From assembly GCA_027451885.1 (NCBI GenBank), contig DAIDHX010000125.1, forward strand, positions 21,215-85,214: a DNA stretch of 64,000 bases, in the 5' to 3' direction. Positions 26,782-35,870 of the stretch are shown here, piece after piece (positions within the stretch are counted from its first letter, which is position 1; each line of letters opens with the position of its first letter). The DNA comes from Planctomycetales bacterium. Lineage in GTDB: Bacteria > Planctomycetota > Planctomycetia > Isosphaerales > Isosphaeraceae. The notes below the pieces were generated by a model, which had not been told where the DNA came from, did no database searches, and worked only from the letters and a program-made list of their open reading frames with translations. The position numbers were made by a program, and so were the translations under genes.

Positions 26782-26978
26782 GGCTTTCTCCTCGATTTGA
26801 GGTCGCCGTTCCGCGGCGACCAGGATTCCTGGGGCTCTCTCGCCGGCAGCGAGGGATTTCCCACGCCTGGATGGCAAACCAGGCCAGGGGCCGCGTGAGG
26901 CGAGCCCTGGCCTGGAATAGAGATCGTCCAGATGTAAGGCTTCGATCGAGAGAATTGATCGAAGCGTGACTGAATCGA

Positions 26979-27794
26979 TCAGGGGACGTTGGGGTTCATG
27001 GGCGGGAAGGCGAAGAATTCCCTCGGAGAACGGGTTGTGACGATGTAAGGAACATATCCGGGTGTCAGCGGCACGGGTCCGCCAGCGCCCAGGAAGTACT
27101 TGACCTTGTTGTGGTGGAGCAGGCCGGCGAGCTTACCTTTGAGGCCGCCCATCATGTTGGAGAGGCAAGCACCACAGCCGCGGCCGCCGCAGAGCCCGCA
27201 ACCGGTGCCGGGCATGCCCCCGCAATCATTGCAACCCATGCCGCCGCACTTGCCGCAGAGCCCGTTGAAGAGGCCGCCGTGCCCATGCTTGCCCATGATC
27301 TTGCAACCAGGAGCGCCACAGGCTGACTGGGCCGATGGATGCGCCGCCTGCGGCGTGGGAGCCTGGGCCGATGCACAGGTCGGGCCGCAGAGCCTGGCAT
27401 GCTTGCCGAACAGGGAGCAACCCTTGCCGCCAGGGCAATTCAGGCCGTAGTTCTTACCGAACCACTTGTGGCCGCTGCCATCGTCGCAAGTGTCGCAACC
27501 CGATCCATTGCCCATGCCATTGCCATTGTGGAAAAGGCCGTTGCCTCCTCCCAGGCCGCAGCCAATGCAGCCAAACTTGCCGCTCAGACTGCCAAGGGGA
27601 TCCTTGGCATAGTGGCCATAAGGAATGGGAAGCGCACGGTATTGCTGCCCGGTTGTGTAGTCGTACGCCGCGACGCTCCGGGGAATCGTGTGGAGGCCCA
27701 GGTCGTCCGCCCGAGCCGTAATTGCCGCAGCCAGCCCAATGGCGGTTGTCAGCGCGAGTGCCAGCGGCGTCCCTCGCCAGAATCCAAAACGCAT
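26979..27794 (-). CDS. Exported Cys/Gly-rich protein, 271 aa
   Basis: A signal peptide (LALALTTAIGLAAAITARA) precedes a mature chain with more than 25 cysteines in CxxC, CGxxG and GCGxC clusters plus many glycines and histidines. Examples are FGCIGCGLGG, CDTCDDGSGH and GLCGGRGCGACL. The ends are free of cysteine: the N-terminal HTIPRSVAAYDY region and the C-terminal PPMNPNVP. It could be a disulfide-linked wall or matrix component or a metal binder; no domain is recognised. AGGG precedes the ATG by about 8 bp. The gene is one of several Cys-rich exported proteins in the window. Confidence 0.7.
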   Translation of the reverse strand: MRFGFWRGTPLALALTTAIGLAAAITARADDLGLHTIPRSVAAYDYTTGQQYRALPIPYGHYAKDPLGSLSGKFGCIGCGLGGGNGLFHNGNGMGNGSGCDTCDDGSGHKWFGKNYGLNCPGGKGCSLFGKHARLCGPTCASAQAPTPQAAHPSAQSACGAPGCKIMGKHGHGGLFNGLCGKCGGMGCNDCGGMPGTGCGLCGGRGCGACLSNMMGGLKGKLAGLLHHNKVKYFLGAGGPVPLTPGYVPYIVTTRSPREFFAFPPMNPNVP

Positions 27795-27990
27795 GGTCTA
27801 TCCCTTGATCTTCTTCGCGAGACCCTCCTGGAGTTGTCTGGAATCATGCGCGCTTCGGACCCGCCCGAGCCTTCCTACGCACGGACGATGCGAAGAGCCT
27901 AGATGCCGTCGCCAGGTGCGCGACAGCGCTGTCCTCACACGATCGGATCGCGGCGGTTGCCCGCTCGATGGAAAGCCGCCTGGTTCCGCG

Positions 27991-28031
27991 CAAAAACGAA
28001 CGATCCCCCGCTACAGGCCGAGGGATCGTTC
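27991..28031 (-). terminator. Rho-independent terminator
   Basis: A perfect 10-bp stem (27998-28007 with 28022-28031) and a 14-nt loop. It is followed on the minus strand by GTTTTTG. It lies 39 bp beyond the stop of the His/Pro-rich exported protein gene. Confidence 0.8.
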
Positions 28032-28069
28032 CAGTTGTTCCACAAGGCGAGGTCGTTGCGGAGGGTGGA

Positions 28070-28744
28070 TCAGTGCGCACCCTTGCCGTAGACGACCGAG
28101 GCCGGGAGCTCGGTGACAGGCAGATTGTTCGAGCCGTAGGCGATGGCCGCGTGCTTCTGGCGTTCGGCATCAGCCCGCTTGCGTGAGAGCGTGCCTGGCG
28201 AACGGAGGCCGAACACATGGGCGATGATGTGCGGCCGCTCGTGGCCGGGTGTGCCAAGAGCGGTCTGCGCGGGGGGCATTGCCGAGGGCATCACGGCAGG
28301 GTCGAGCGGTCCACCTGGCCGAGATCTACCAACCATCATGGGTGTGCCATGGGGGTGGACGGTGGCCATGCCGACGGGCTCTGGCTCAGCGCCTGGCATC
28401 ATGTCGCCGACGACGGCGATCCCAGGGGCATTGGGGTCGGCCGCGGCCATCTGGTGCTGATGTGCACTCTGCTGGCAGGCTGGGCAGTCGCCCTGGACGA
28501 CCGAGCCTCCGTGCACCACGCCGGGGTCGAGCGGAGGCGGCGGCGGCATATCCACGCCGTCACGCGCCTTCACCCGCGCCCGCTGGCACTCAACGCAGTG
28601 ATGGCGGCCAAACAGGCCCTTGTGTGTATGTTTCGACGCGGTGGCAGGCGGGCTGACCGGTTCATCCGGCCCCGCGGCCATGCTCGCGGGTGCAACCACC
28701 GCCAATCCCCACAGACCCAGCACGAATCGTCCGCGAATCCCCAT
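28070..28744 (-). CDS. Exported His/Pro/Met-rich protein, 224 aa
   Basis: ATG 28744 has AAAGGAG about 6 bp upstream. A signal peptide (FVLGLWGLAVVAPASMA) is followed by a chain with HHCVECQRARVKARDG and a second CPACQQSAHQHQM cysteine-histidine cluster. After that come long proline/methionine/glycine-rich stretches, and the C-terminus is ELPASVVYGKGAH. The spaced CxxC and His groups could bind metal. No named domain is recognised; it appears to be a planctomycete-restricted secreted protein. A strong terminator follows. Confidence 0.65.
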   Translation of the reverse strand: MGIRGRFVLGLWGLAVVAPASMAAGPDEPVSPPATASKHTHKGLFGRHHCVECQRARVKARDGVDMPPPPPLDPGVVHGGSVVQGDCPACQQSAHQHQMAAADPNAPGIAVVGDMMPGAEPEPVGMATVHPHGTPMMVGRSRPGGPLDPAVMPSAMPPAQTALGTPGHERPHIIAHVFGLRSPGTLSRKRADAERQKHAAIAYGSNNLPVTELPASVVYGKGAH

Positions 28745-29022
28745 CGGGAACTCCTTTCCCCGTCTCCTCGAGCGGCCCCTCGCTCCGGCGGCCATCTCGT
28801 GTCGCAAGCGTAATTCTGACTTGACGTTGTTCACTCGCCGTACGAGGCGGAGCACTCCTCGCGGCCGTCTCCCGGGCCTGGTTCTTGCCGCGGCGATCGC
28901 GGTTGGGACCATCCCCGGGAACTCCGATATTCCCTATGATCGGCACAAGCCGGCTGGGTCTTGCGACCTTTCCGCGGGAAACCAGGGCGGCGGCCGTGCT
29001 CGGGGACGGGTCGGCCGCGGGA

Positions 29023-30075
29023 CTAGTAGGCGTCCGAGCTCACGATCTCGCCCCCGTTGCGGCTGCCAAGTCCCTGCCAGACCATGACGTTGATCGTGTT
29101 CTTGACGAACTGGGCGTGGCCGTCGCAAAAGACGACGTTTACCCCGCCGGGGTGCCTGCTGCGGGCGGTGATGTTCTGGGACAACCAGCTCCAGAGCGGA
29201 TCCATGCGGATGCTATGCGGCAGGCCGCCGCGGCAGTCGGACCGGGGATCATTGGGCGGCCGGCGGTGGTTGTACATGCTGTGCCCTGGTGCGCCATAAT
29301 GCCAGCGCACGCCGCGCGTATCCTGGTATTGCTGGGTCGTGGACGGCAGCGTCAGGCAAAGGTTCTGGTAATCGGCGTCGGATGTGAGCGGCGGGCCCGT
29401 GGTCGCGTTGTTCCCCGTGATGAGAAAGACCTCCGCGGGGTTGTTGGCGAAGGTCGCGCCCGGGATCGAGCGGATCGTCTCGCCGATCACCACGGTTTGC
29501 GACAGCCCGTCCACAATGGACGCCGGCCGAGTGCTGGAGTTTTCGTAAAGCACGCCGTTGGGCAGGTCATAAAGCGGCGGCGCGGGAGTTTTCACCACCG
29601 AATAGCCGGATCCAGTATTGAGCGGATAATTGTGGGTCGCGTACAGCCCGTTGCCCACCGGGACCAGCACGGGATACGAATCAGACGGGCAGAGCAACAC
29701 GTTCAGAAACGTCTCAAACCCCGTCACGTTCGCGGCGGAAGGCGTGGTGGTAGGGTCGCTGTCGGGCGCGATGTTGAAGTTGAACGAGTTGAAGATCGCG
29801 GTCTGGTCAAGCTGGGGCAGAAGCTCAGCATAGGCCCCCCAGCAATTGCCCTGGCCGGCGATATGCGAATTCACGCGTCCAGGCGGAAAGACATCGTAGC
29901 TCGAAAGATAGGTGTTGAGTGCGAGCCCGATTTGCTTGAGATTATTGACGCACTGGGCTCGCCTGGCAGCCTCGCGCGCTGCCTGCACCGCGGGCAAGAG
30001 CAGCGCGACCAGCACCGCGATGATGGCGATCACGACCAGAAGCTCGATCAGGGTGAATCCACGCTTCCGAACCAT
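29023..30075 (-). CDS. DUF1559 prepilin-like protein
   Basis: 350 residues. The N-terminus is a type IV prepilin/pseudopilin signal (RKRGFTLIELLVVIAIIAVL), cleaved by a PilD-type peptidase after Gly. It is followed by the planctomycete-typical PAVQAAREAARRAQCVNNLKQ. The DUF1559 body ends with the H-x9-DG-like segment VNVVFCDGHAQFV and SRNGGEIVSSDAY. ATG 30075 has GGAG upstream; the frame upstream of it is unconserved. Planctomycetes carry dozens to hundreds of these proteins, probably displayed on or through pseudopilus-like structures. It is divergent from the XRE-PBP gene. Confidence 0.93.
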   Translation of the reverse strand: MVRKRGFTLIELLVVIAIIAVLVALLLPAVQAAREAARRAQCVNNLKQIGLALNTYLSSYDVFPPGRVNSHIAGQGNCWGAYAELLPQLDQTAIFNSFNFNIAPDSDPTTTPSAANVTGFETFLNVLLCPSDSYPVLVPVGNGLYATHNYPLNTGSGYSVVKTPAPPLYDLPNGVLYENSSTRPASIVDGLSQTVVIGETIRSIPGATFANNPAEVFLITGNNATTGPPLTSDADYQNLCLTLPSTTQQYQDTRGVRWHYGAPGHSMYNHRRPPNDPRSDCRGGLPHSIRMDPLWSWLSQNITARSRHPGGVNVVFCDGHAQFVKNTINVMVWQGLGSRNGGEIVSSDAY

Positions 30076-30147
30076 AACGACTCCGCAGGATGACCTTGGC
30101 CTTGCTCGCACAAATCCAGGCTCAAGATCGTAGTGGAAACGCCGTCG

Positions 30148-30156
30148 TGATACAAT
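30148..30156 (+). promoter_or_regulatory. Candidate extended -10 promoter element
   Basis: TGATACAAT fits the TGnTATAAT pattern in 8 of 9 positions including TG. It lies 22 bp before the ATG of the XRE-PBP regulator. No -35 was seen. Confidence 0.35.
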
Positions 30157-30178
30157 CATGGCGCCAGAGGACAGGAAC

Positions 30179-31300
30179 ATGACGGACTCGCCCCGGTTCA
30201 CGAATGGGATTCGCAGTGCCCGCCAGTCCAGGGGTTGGACGCAGGATGAGCTGGCGCGCAGAACGGGGCTTTCGCGGGCGGGCGTGAGCGCGATTGAGTC
30301 GGGCCGGTTGGTGCCGTCCACGGCCGCGGCGCTGGTGCTGGCGCGTGAGCTTGGGACGACGGTCGAGACCTTGTTTCAGGTGGGGAGCGAGGCTCAGTCC
30401 GGCACGGTCTGGGCGTATGCGCCGGTGGGTAAACTGCGTACGGCCTGGCAGGTCGAGGTCGAGGGTAGGGTGCGTCTCTATCCGGTCGAGCCCTCTCCGC
30501 TCGGGCTGCTTGCGCATGATGGGGTTGTGACCGAATCAGGGTTTCAGCCCAGGCGCCCGCTGGAGCCGGGCAAGACGCTGATTCTGGCGACGTGCGATCC
30601 TGCGGTTTCGCTGCTGGCGGATGAGCTCTTGCGGCGGGCGGGCGTGCGGCTGGTTGTGTTGCCGCGATCGAGCGGTGCAGCGCTCGATTTGCTGGCGCGT
30701 GGGCTCGTGCACGCCGCTGGGGTGCATCTGGCTGCCCTGGAAACCGCGGACGGCAACGAAGCCGAGGCGCGCAAACGTCTCGCTCAGGCGCACAATCGCC
30801 GGTTTCGATTGATCCGCGCAGCCAACTGGAACGCGGGAGTTGCCCACGATCCCGGTCGCAGCTACCGATCGATCCGTGCGCTCATCTCCAGTGGGGTGCG
30901 CTGGGTCGCCCGCGAACCGGGATCAGGCGCCCGGCAGTGCCTTGACACCATCTTCGCGGGGGGCAGACGCACGCAAGCGGAGCACTGGCTCCAGGCCCGC
31001 GACCACCAGGGCGTGGCTGAGGCCATTCGCAACCACTGGGCCGATGCCGGCGTCTGTCTCGAACTGGCCAGTATGCAGGCCGGGCTGGGGTTCCTCAGCG
31101 TGCGGACCGAGGCTTACGAGCTTTGCATGGCCGATGCCTTCGCCGACGATCCCCGAGGCCAGGCGCTCCTGGACGCGGTCGAATCGAGCCGGTATCGCAG
31201 CGCACTGGACGACCTTCCCGGCTGTGACGCGACTCACGCCGGCGAGTGGAGACGCTTCCAGCTCACCGACTCAGACCCGGCTTCCGGTGCGTCGAATTGA
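30179..31300 (+). CDS. XRE HTH regulator fused to a PBP-like ligand-binding domain
   Basis: 373 residues. Residues 8-65 are a Cro/CI helix-turn-helix (ARQSRGWTQDELARRTGLSRAG, then SAIESGRLVPS). The remainder, about 100-340, is a periplasmic-binding-protein-like domain of the type linked to molybdate/tungstate regulation. It contains CDPAVSLLADELLRRAGV, WVAREPGSGARQCLD and AGLGFLSVRTEAYEL. It is therefore probably a cytoplasmic one-component regulator sensing a small anion or cofactor. No transporter gene is adjacent, so the ligand is not determined. Start 30179 (MTDSPR) has AGGACAGGA just upstream. Confidence 0.82.
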   Translation: MTDSPRFTNGIRSARQSRGWTQDELARRTGLSRAGVSAIESGRLVPSTAAALVLARELGTTVETLFQVGSEAQSGTVWAYAPVGKLRTAWQVEVEGRVRLYPVEPSPLGLLAHDGVVTESGFQPRRPLEPGKTLILATCDPAVSLLADELLRRAGVRLVVLPRSSGAALDLLARGLVHAAGVHLAALETADGNEAEARKRLAQAHNRRFRLIRAANWNAGVAHDPGRSYRSIRALISSGVRWVAREPGSGARQCLDTIFAGGRRTQAEHWLQARDHQGVAEAIRNHWADAGVCLELASMQAGLGFLSVRTEAYELCMADAFADDPRGQALLDAVESSRYRSALDDLPGCDATHAGEWRRFQLTDSDPASGASN

Positions 31301-31397
31301 GGCGCGGAAGCCACGCCTTGCGCGATACAATCCCCAGCTCGATTGAGCGGGCGCTTTCCCCCGCGGTTTGTTTGGCCTTCCCAAGAGCAGCCGTTCC

Positions 31398-32561
31398 ATG
31401 CAGTTTCCCCGTCTTTCGACCCGGGCGTCGCGGTTCACCGAGAGCGTGATCCGCGGCATGTCGATCGAGGCACGCAAGCACGCCGCGGTCAACCTGGCCC
31501 AGGGAATGCCAGACTTCGCCGCTCCCGCGGAAGTCAAGGCGGCCGCCCAGGCGGCCATCGCCGCTGATCACAACCAGTACGCGATCACCTGGGGCGCACG
31601 CAGCCTGCGCGAGGCCATCGCTTACCACTACGACTGGCACCAGGGCCTGGCGATCGATCCCGAGACCGAGATTACAGTCACCTGTGGCGCGACCGAGGCC
31701 ATGCTGGTCGTGCTCACAGCGCTTGTGAATCCTGGCGACGAGGTGATCCTCACTCAGCCGTTTTATGAGAATTACTGGCCGGACTGCGTGCTCACGGGGG
31801 CGACGCCTCGGTTCGTGACGATCCGGCCGCCGGATTGGCGATTTGATCCGGCCGAGCTCGCCGCGGCCTTCAATGATCGCACCAAGGCCATCATTCTCTG
31901 TAACCCCAACAATCCCACCGGGACCGTGTTCTCGCGGGCCGATCTGGAAGCCGTGGCCGCGCTTTGCCGCAAGTGGGACGTGATTGGCATCACCGACGAG
32001 ATCTACGAGCACATCGTCTACGACGGCCGGGCCCACCTGAGCCTGGCCGCACTTGCGGGCATGCGCGATCGCACCGTGACGATCAGCGGCATGTCGAAGA
32101 CCTACGCGGTCACGGGCTGGCGTGTGGGCACGATAGTGGCGCAGCCGGAGCTCACGCGGGTGTTTCGCCAGGTGCACGACTTTGTGACCATCGGCGCGGC
32201 GGCTCCCTTGCAAGAAGCAGGCGCAGTGGCATACCGCCTGCCGCGGGCGTATTACCAGCGGCTCGCGGCCGATTACCAGGCCCGCCGCGATCGCTTCGCC
32301 GCCGCGCTCTGGGACATCGGCTTCCAGTTCCAACCACCCGCGGGTGCTTATTACATCATGGCTGGAATCGAAGGGATCACCTCGGGCGATGACGCCGCCT
32401 TTGCCACCCGGCTGGTGCGGGAGCTCGGCGTCGCGGTCGTGCCCGGGTCCAGCTTCTTTGAAAACAAGGCCGAGGGCCGCGGCTACGTGCGGTTCTGCTT
32501 CTGCAAGCGAGACGAAACGCTCGACGAGGCGGCCCGGCGGCTGCGGGCCGGCCTGGCCTAG
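31398..32561 (+). CDS. PLP-dependent class I/II aminotransferase
   Basis: 387 residues, fold type I. Visible motifs are NLAQGMPDF, the substrate-orienting NQYAITWG segment, CNPNNPTGT, the pyridine-nitrogen-binding Asp in ITDEIYEHIVY, and SGMSKTYAVTGWRVG with the Schiff-base lysine. The sequence pattern is that of the kynurenine/methionine aminotransferase subgroup (KAT/YbdL-like); the natural donor is unknown. The start is placed at ATG 31398; the frame is open 30 bp further upstream, but without a better site. It is convergent with the M16 peptidase gene (11-bp gap). Confidence 0.92.
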   Translation: MQFPRLSTRASRFTESVIRGMSIEARKHAAVNLAQGMPDFAAPAEVKAAAQAAIAADHNQYAITWGARSLREAIAYHYDWHQGLAIDPETEITVTCGATEAMLVVLTALVNPGDEVILTQPFYENYWPDCVLTGATPRFVTIRPPDWRFDPAELAAAFNDRTKAIILCNPNNPTGTVFSRADLEAVAALCRKWDVIGITDEIYEHIVYDGRAHLSLAALAGMRDRTVTISGMSKTYAVTGWRVGTIVAQPELTRVFRQVHDFVTIGAAAPLQEAGAVAYRLPRAYYQRLAADYQARRDRFAAALWDIGFQFQPPAGAYYIMAGIEGITSGDDAAFATRLVRELGVAVVPGSSFFENKAEGRGYVRFCFCKRDETLDEAARRLRAGLA

Positions 32562-32571
32562 CGCGCTTGCC

Positions 32572-35430
32572 TTACGGTTTCGAGCCCGCGGCGATCGGGT
32601 TGCCGTCGAGATCGAGACGCTTTACCACCCGGCCGAAGGGCAGCTCCGCCAGCGGCTTCTCGATCGCCGCCCGGTCGCCGATCACCAGGATCGTCATCGA
32701 CTCGGGTGCAAGATAGCTCTTCGCCACGCGATTGACATCGTCCTGGGTGACGGCCTCGATCTTCGACACGTAAGTTTCGAACTCGTCGTCCGGGAGCTCG
32801 TCCTCGACCAGGACGGCGATCTGGCCGGCGACGCCGAACGTGGTTTCAAAACGGCTGGGAAAGCCCTGTACCAGGCGTTCGCGGGCGTATTCGAGCTCGG
32901 ACTTTTCAACGGGCCTGGGGCCCGCGATTTCACCGAGCTCCTTCATGATCTCAAGGATCGACTCGCGGGTCACGGCCGACTGAACTCCGCCGCCGGCCTC
33001 AAACGGCCCCGGCGAGCGCAGGAAGCTAAAGATCGACTGGATGCCGTAGCTATAGCCCTTTTCTTCGCGCAAGTTCATGTTCAATCGACTGATAAACTGG
33101 CCGCCGAGCACGGAGTTTAAAAGCCCCAGGGCATGGAAATCCGGCGAGCGCCTGGCCGCGGCGACTCTTCCGATGGTGATAACCGATTGCGCCGCCCCTG
33201 GCTTGTCGACGAGAAAGATCGCCGGCTCGCGGGTTTCGGGCGCGGGGGGCTCTCCCTGGGGCGCACGCAGCGCGGCTCCGCCGCGCCAGTTGCCAAACCG
33301 CTTCTCGAGCCGCGCGGTGATGTCATCCACCGAGACGTCGCCCACGACCACCAGGGTTGCGTTCTCGGGCGTGACGACTGCGCGGAAAAAGCCCGCGACG
33401 TCATCGCGGGTGATGGCCTCGATCGAGGCGGGCGTGCCCAGGTCGGGTCTGCCGTAGGGGTGCTTTGGCCCGTAGATCAGCCGGGGGAAGATCGTGGCCG
33501 CGAGCCGCTCGGGATCATCGCGGCGGGCCTTGAGCCGAGCCAGCCGCTGGAGCTTGAGCCGATCAAGCTCCTTCACGGGGAAACCTGGCGCCAGGATCGC
33601 GGCGGCGAAGAGATCCATCGCTCTGTCAACGTGGCGAGTGAGCGTGGTGAGCCCGATGGTGGTCGATTCGGTGTCGCTCACGGCGGCGAAGGACGCACCC
33701 AGGTCGGCGAGGGCGCCCGCGAAGGCGAGCGAATCGTGCGTCGCCGTGCCTTCCTCGAGCATCGCGGCGGCAAGCGAGGCCATGCCCTCCTTGCCGGCCG
33801 GCGTGGAAGATTCGCCCGCTTTCGCGACCAGGTCGAAGGTGACGATGGGCAGATCCTTGCGCTCGACCACGCGAAGCTCGAGCCCGTTGGAAAGCCGCCT
33901 GCGGGCGAATCGCGGGGGAGTGAACCGCGGCCTCGATCCGAGCCTGGGCGCGACGCCGCGGTCGAACGAATCCTTGATCGCAACCCGCGGAGCAGGCCGG
34001 GGCGCAGGGCCCACCGGCTTTACGATCGGGTCGGGTGCTCGCTCCGGGTGCGGGCCTGGGAGCACATCCACCCGCACCCTGGTCTTGCCCAGATACCTGG
34101 CGGCAACCCGCTTCACGTCCGCCGCCGTCACCGCGAAGATGCGCTCGAGCTCGCGGCGAAAACCGAGCGGATCGCCCTCAAGCGCGAGATACTGGTTGAG
34201 CACGCTCGCCTTGTAAGCAACGGATTGCAGCTCCATCACAATCGCGCTTTCGCGCTGATTGCGCGCGCGGCCCAGCTCCGCTTCGGTCGGGCCGTCGCGG
34301 GTGATCCGGGCGATCTCAGCATCAGCCAGGGCCACCAGCTCGTCGAGCTGAGTCCGCGGATTCGCGGCTGTCGGCCGGGCATAAAGGTCGATCTCAAACG
34401 TCCCCGCGAGCAGCCGCGTGGGATGCTCCGCCGCCACCTGCGAAGCGAGCTGGCGCTCGTACTGAAGCGCCTTGTAGAGACGGTTCTCCTTGGGCAGTCC
34501 ACCGAGGATCGCCGCCAGAACGTCAAGCGCGGGCTCGTCGGCATCGCCGATCGCCACGGTCGGCCACACAAGCTGCGCCCGCGGCAGGCTGATCCTGTCA
34601 AACAGCTCCACCCGCCTGGGACCCTCAAGCGTCACCGGGCGCGGCCGGCTGGGCTCAAGCTCCTTGCCCCGCGGAATCGGGCCGAAGTACTTTTCGATCC
34701 ACCCTTTGACCGTGGCCGGGTCGAAGTCGCCGGCCACGCAAAGAATCGCCCGATTGGGGGCGTAATGCTTCTGAAAAAACGCCCGCACATCGTCGATCCC
34801 CGCGGCCGAGAGATCGGCCATCGAACCGATCACACTGTGGTGATAGGGATGATCCGGCGGGTAAAGCGCCTCGAGCAGCTTTTCCTCGGCAAGGCCATAG
34901 GGAACATTGTCAACCGTCTCGCGGCGCTCGTTCTTGACCACGTCACGCTGATTGTCGAGCCGTTCCTGGGTCATCGCCTCGAGCAAAAAACCCATGCGGT
35001 CCGCCTCAAGCCAAAGCGCGCGCTCAAGCGCGTGGCTTGGGACCGTCTCGTAATAGATGGTCTCATCCTCGGCGGTCGAACCGTTGACATCAGCGCCCAG
35101 CCGCTCGAGCGGGGCGAAGTAGTCCTGGTTATGATGCTGCGACCCCTGGAACATCATATGTTCAAATAGGTGTGCAAAGCCGGTGCGCCCCGCCCGCTCG
35201 TCCTTGGAGCCCACGCGATACCAGAGGTTGACGGCGGCGACCGGCGTCTTGTGATCCTCGTGGAGGATCACGGTGAGGCCGTTCTGGAGCTCGTATTTCT
35301 CGATCTTCAGCACGGGGATCTCGGGGTGGCTGGAGGCATGTGGGACGTTTTTCGCGGGATCGTCGCCGCGGGCGCCGGGCTCAAAGAGCGCCAGGCACGC
35401 GGCCGTTGCGTAGCCGAGGAATCGACCCAT
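32572..35430 (-). CDS. Two-domain M16 (insulinase/pitrilysin-like) zinc metallopeptidase
   Basis: About 952 residues, exported (signal segment YATAACLALFEPGARG). The first M16 domain has the inverted zinc motif HxxEH (FAHLFEHMMFQG) and a downstream Glu-rich helix (ETVDNVPYGLAEEK). The second half repeats the fold without HxxEH (RRLSNGLELRVVERKDLP onward), as in one-chain M16 enzymes where the C-terminal half is inactive. The GYSYGIQSIFSF motif of M16C proteins is present. It probably degrades peptides in the periplasm. ATG 35430 is chosen for the GGAG 8 bp upstream. Confidence 0.92.
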   Translation of the reverse strand: MGRFLGYATAACLALFEPGARGDDPAKNVPHASSHPEIPVLKIEKYELQNGLTVILHEDHKTPVAAVNLWYRVGSKDERAGRTGFAHLFEHMMFQGSQHHNQDYFAPLERLGADVNGSTAEDETIYYETVPSHALERALWLEADRMGFLLEAMTQERLDNQRDVVKNERRETVDNVPYGLAEEKLLEALYPPDHPYHHSVIGSMADLSAAGIDDVRAFFQKHYAPNRAILCVAGDFDPATVKGWIEKYFGPIPRGKELEPSRPRPVTLEGPRRVELFDRISLPRAQLVWPTVAIGDADEPALDVLAAILGGLPKENRLYKALQYERQLASQVAAEHPTRLLAGTFEIDLYARPTAANPRTQLDELVALADAEIARITRDGPTEAELGRARNQRESAIVMELQSVAYKASVLNQYLALEGDPLGFRRELERIFAVTAADVKRVAARYLGKTRVRVDVLPGPHPERAPDPIVKPVGPAPRPAPRVAIKDSFDRGVAPRLGSRPRFTPPRFARRRLSNGLELRVVERKDLPIVTFDLVAKAGESSTPAGKEGMASLAAAMLEEGTATHDSLAFAGALADLGASFAAVSDTESTTIGLTTLTRHVDRAMDLFAAAILAPGFPVKELDRLKLQRLARLKARRDDPERLAATIFPRLIYGPKHPYGRPDLGTPASIEAITRDDVAGFFRAVVTPENATLVVVGDVSVDDITARLEKRFGNWRGGAALRAPQGEPPAPETREPAIFLVDKPGAAQSVITIGRVAAARRSPDFHALGLLNSVLGGQFISRLNMNLREEKGYSYGIQSIFSFLRSPGPFEAGGGVQSAVTRESILEIMKELGEIAGPRPVEKSELEYARERLVQGFPSRFETTFGVAGQIAVLVEDELPDDEFETYVSKIEAVTQDDVNRVAKSYLAPESMTILVIGDRAAIEKPLAELPFGRVVKRLDLDGNPIAAGSKP

Positions 35431-35528
35431 GCGTGCGCACTCCATGCGAAACACAGGCGGCCTGCGGTCCCGCGACCGGGGAAAGGCCGGGATCGGCCGC
35501 CCTGGCGATCCCGGCTGGTTGCCGTGAG

Positions 35529-35870
35529 CTAGTGCACTTCGAGCGGCAGGCGGTCTTCACCCTCGGGGAGCAGCACAAACTGTTCCTTGAGCTGTTTGGG
35601 CTCCGAGGCGAGCAGCCCGCGCCTGGCTGCGCACGCCATGCACAGTTTTTCAACGTCCCGTTGCAGGTAGACCTCGCCATCCTGCAGGCGATGGTAGTAA
35701 TTCTGCCCGGGCGCCATCTGGTAGCAAAACTCGCGATGGCTGTCGGTTTTGAGGCCGATCGTCCAGCCCTTTTCAAAGAGAAACATCCGCCGCGCGGGGA
35801 GCGCCACGGGAAGAGCATCGGCGGAATTCTCGAGCGAATCCCGGGTCGGAAATTCTCCGGAGTCAATCAT
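35529..35870 (-). CDS. Conserved hypothetical protein of the HTTM operon, 113 aa
   Basis: No signal peptide or membrane segment. The sequence has conserved-looking aromatic and charged segments (MFLFEKGWTIGLKTD, HREFCYQMAPGQNYYHRLQDGEVYLQRD) and a KLCMACAARRG motif with two cysteines. The start ATG 35870 overlaps the end of the HTTM-DCC gene by 8 bp and has GAGGAGG 10 bp upstream inside that gene. Translation is therefore probably coupled. I do not recognise the family. Its constant partner here suggests a role linked to the HTTM-DCC membrane protein. Confidence 0.7.
   Translation of the reverse strand: MIDSGEFPTRDSLENSADALPVALPARRMFLFEKGWTIGLKTDSHREFCYQMAPGQNYYHRLQDGEVYLQRDVEKLCMACAARRGLLASEPKQLKEQFVLLPEGEDRLPLEVH

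Noticed and set aside
28885..30093. 402-codon plus-strand frame
   Set aside because: Antisense to the DUF1559 gene; no ribosome-binding site or conserved segment.
33133..35169. Long plus-strand frame
   Set aside because: Shadow of the M16 peptidase gene; composition Arg/Gly/His/Pro without motifs.
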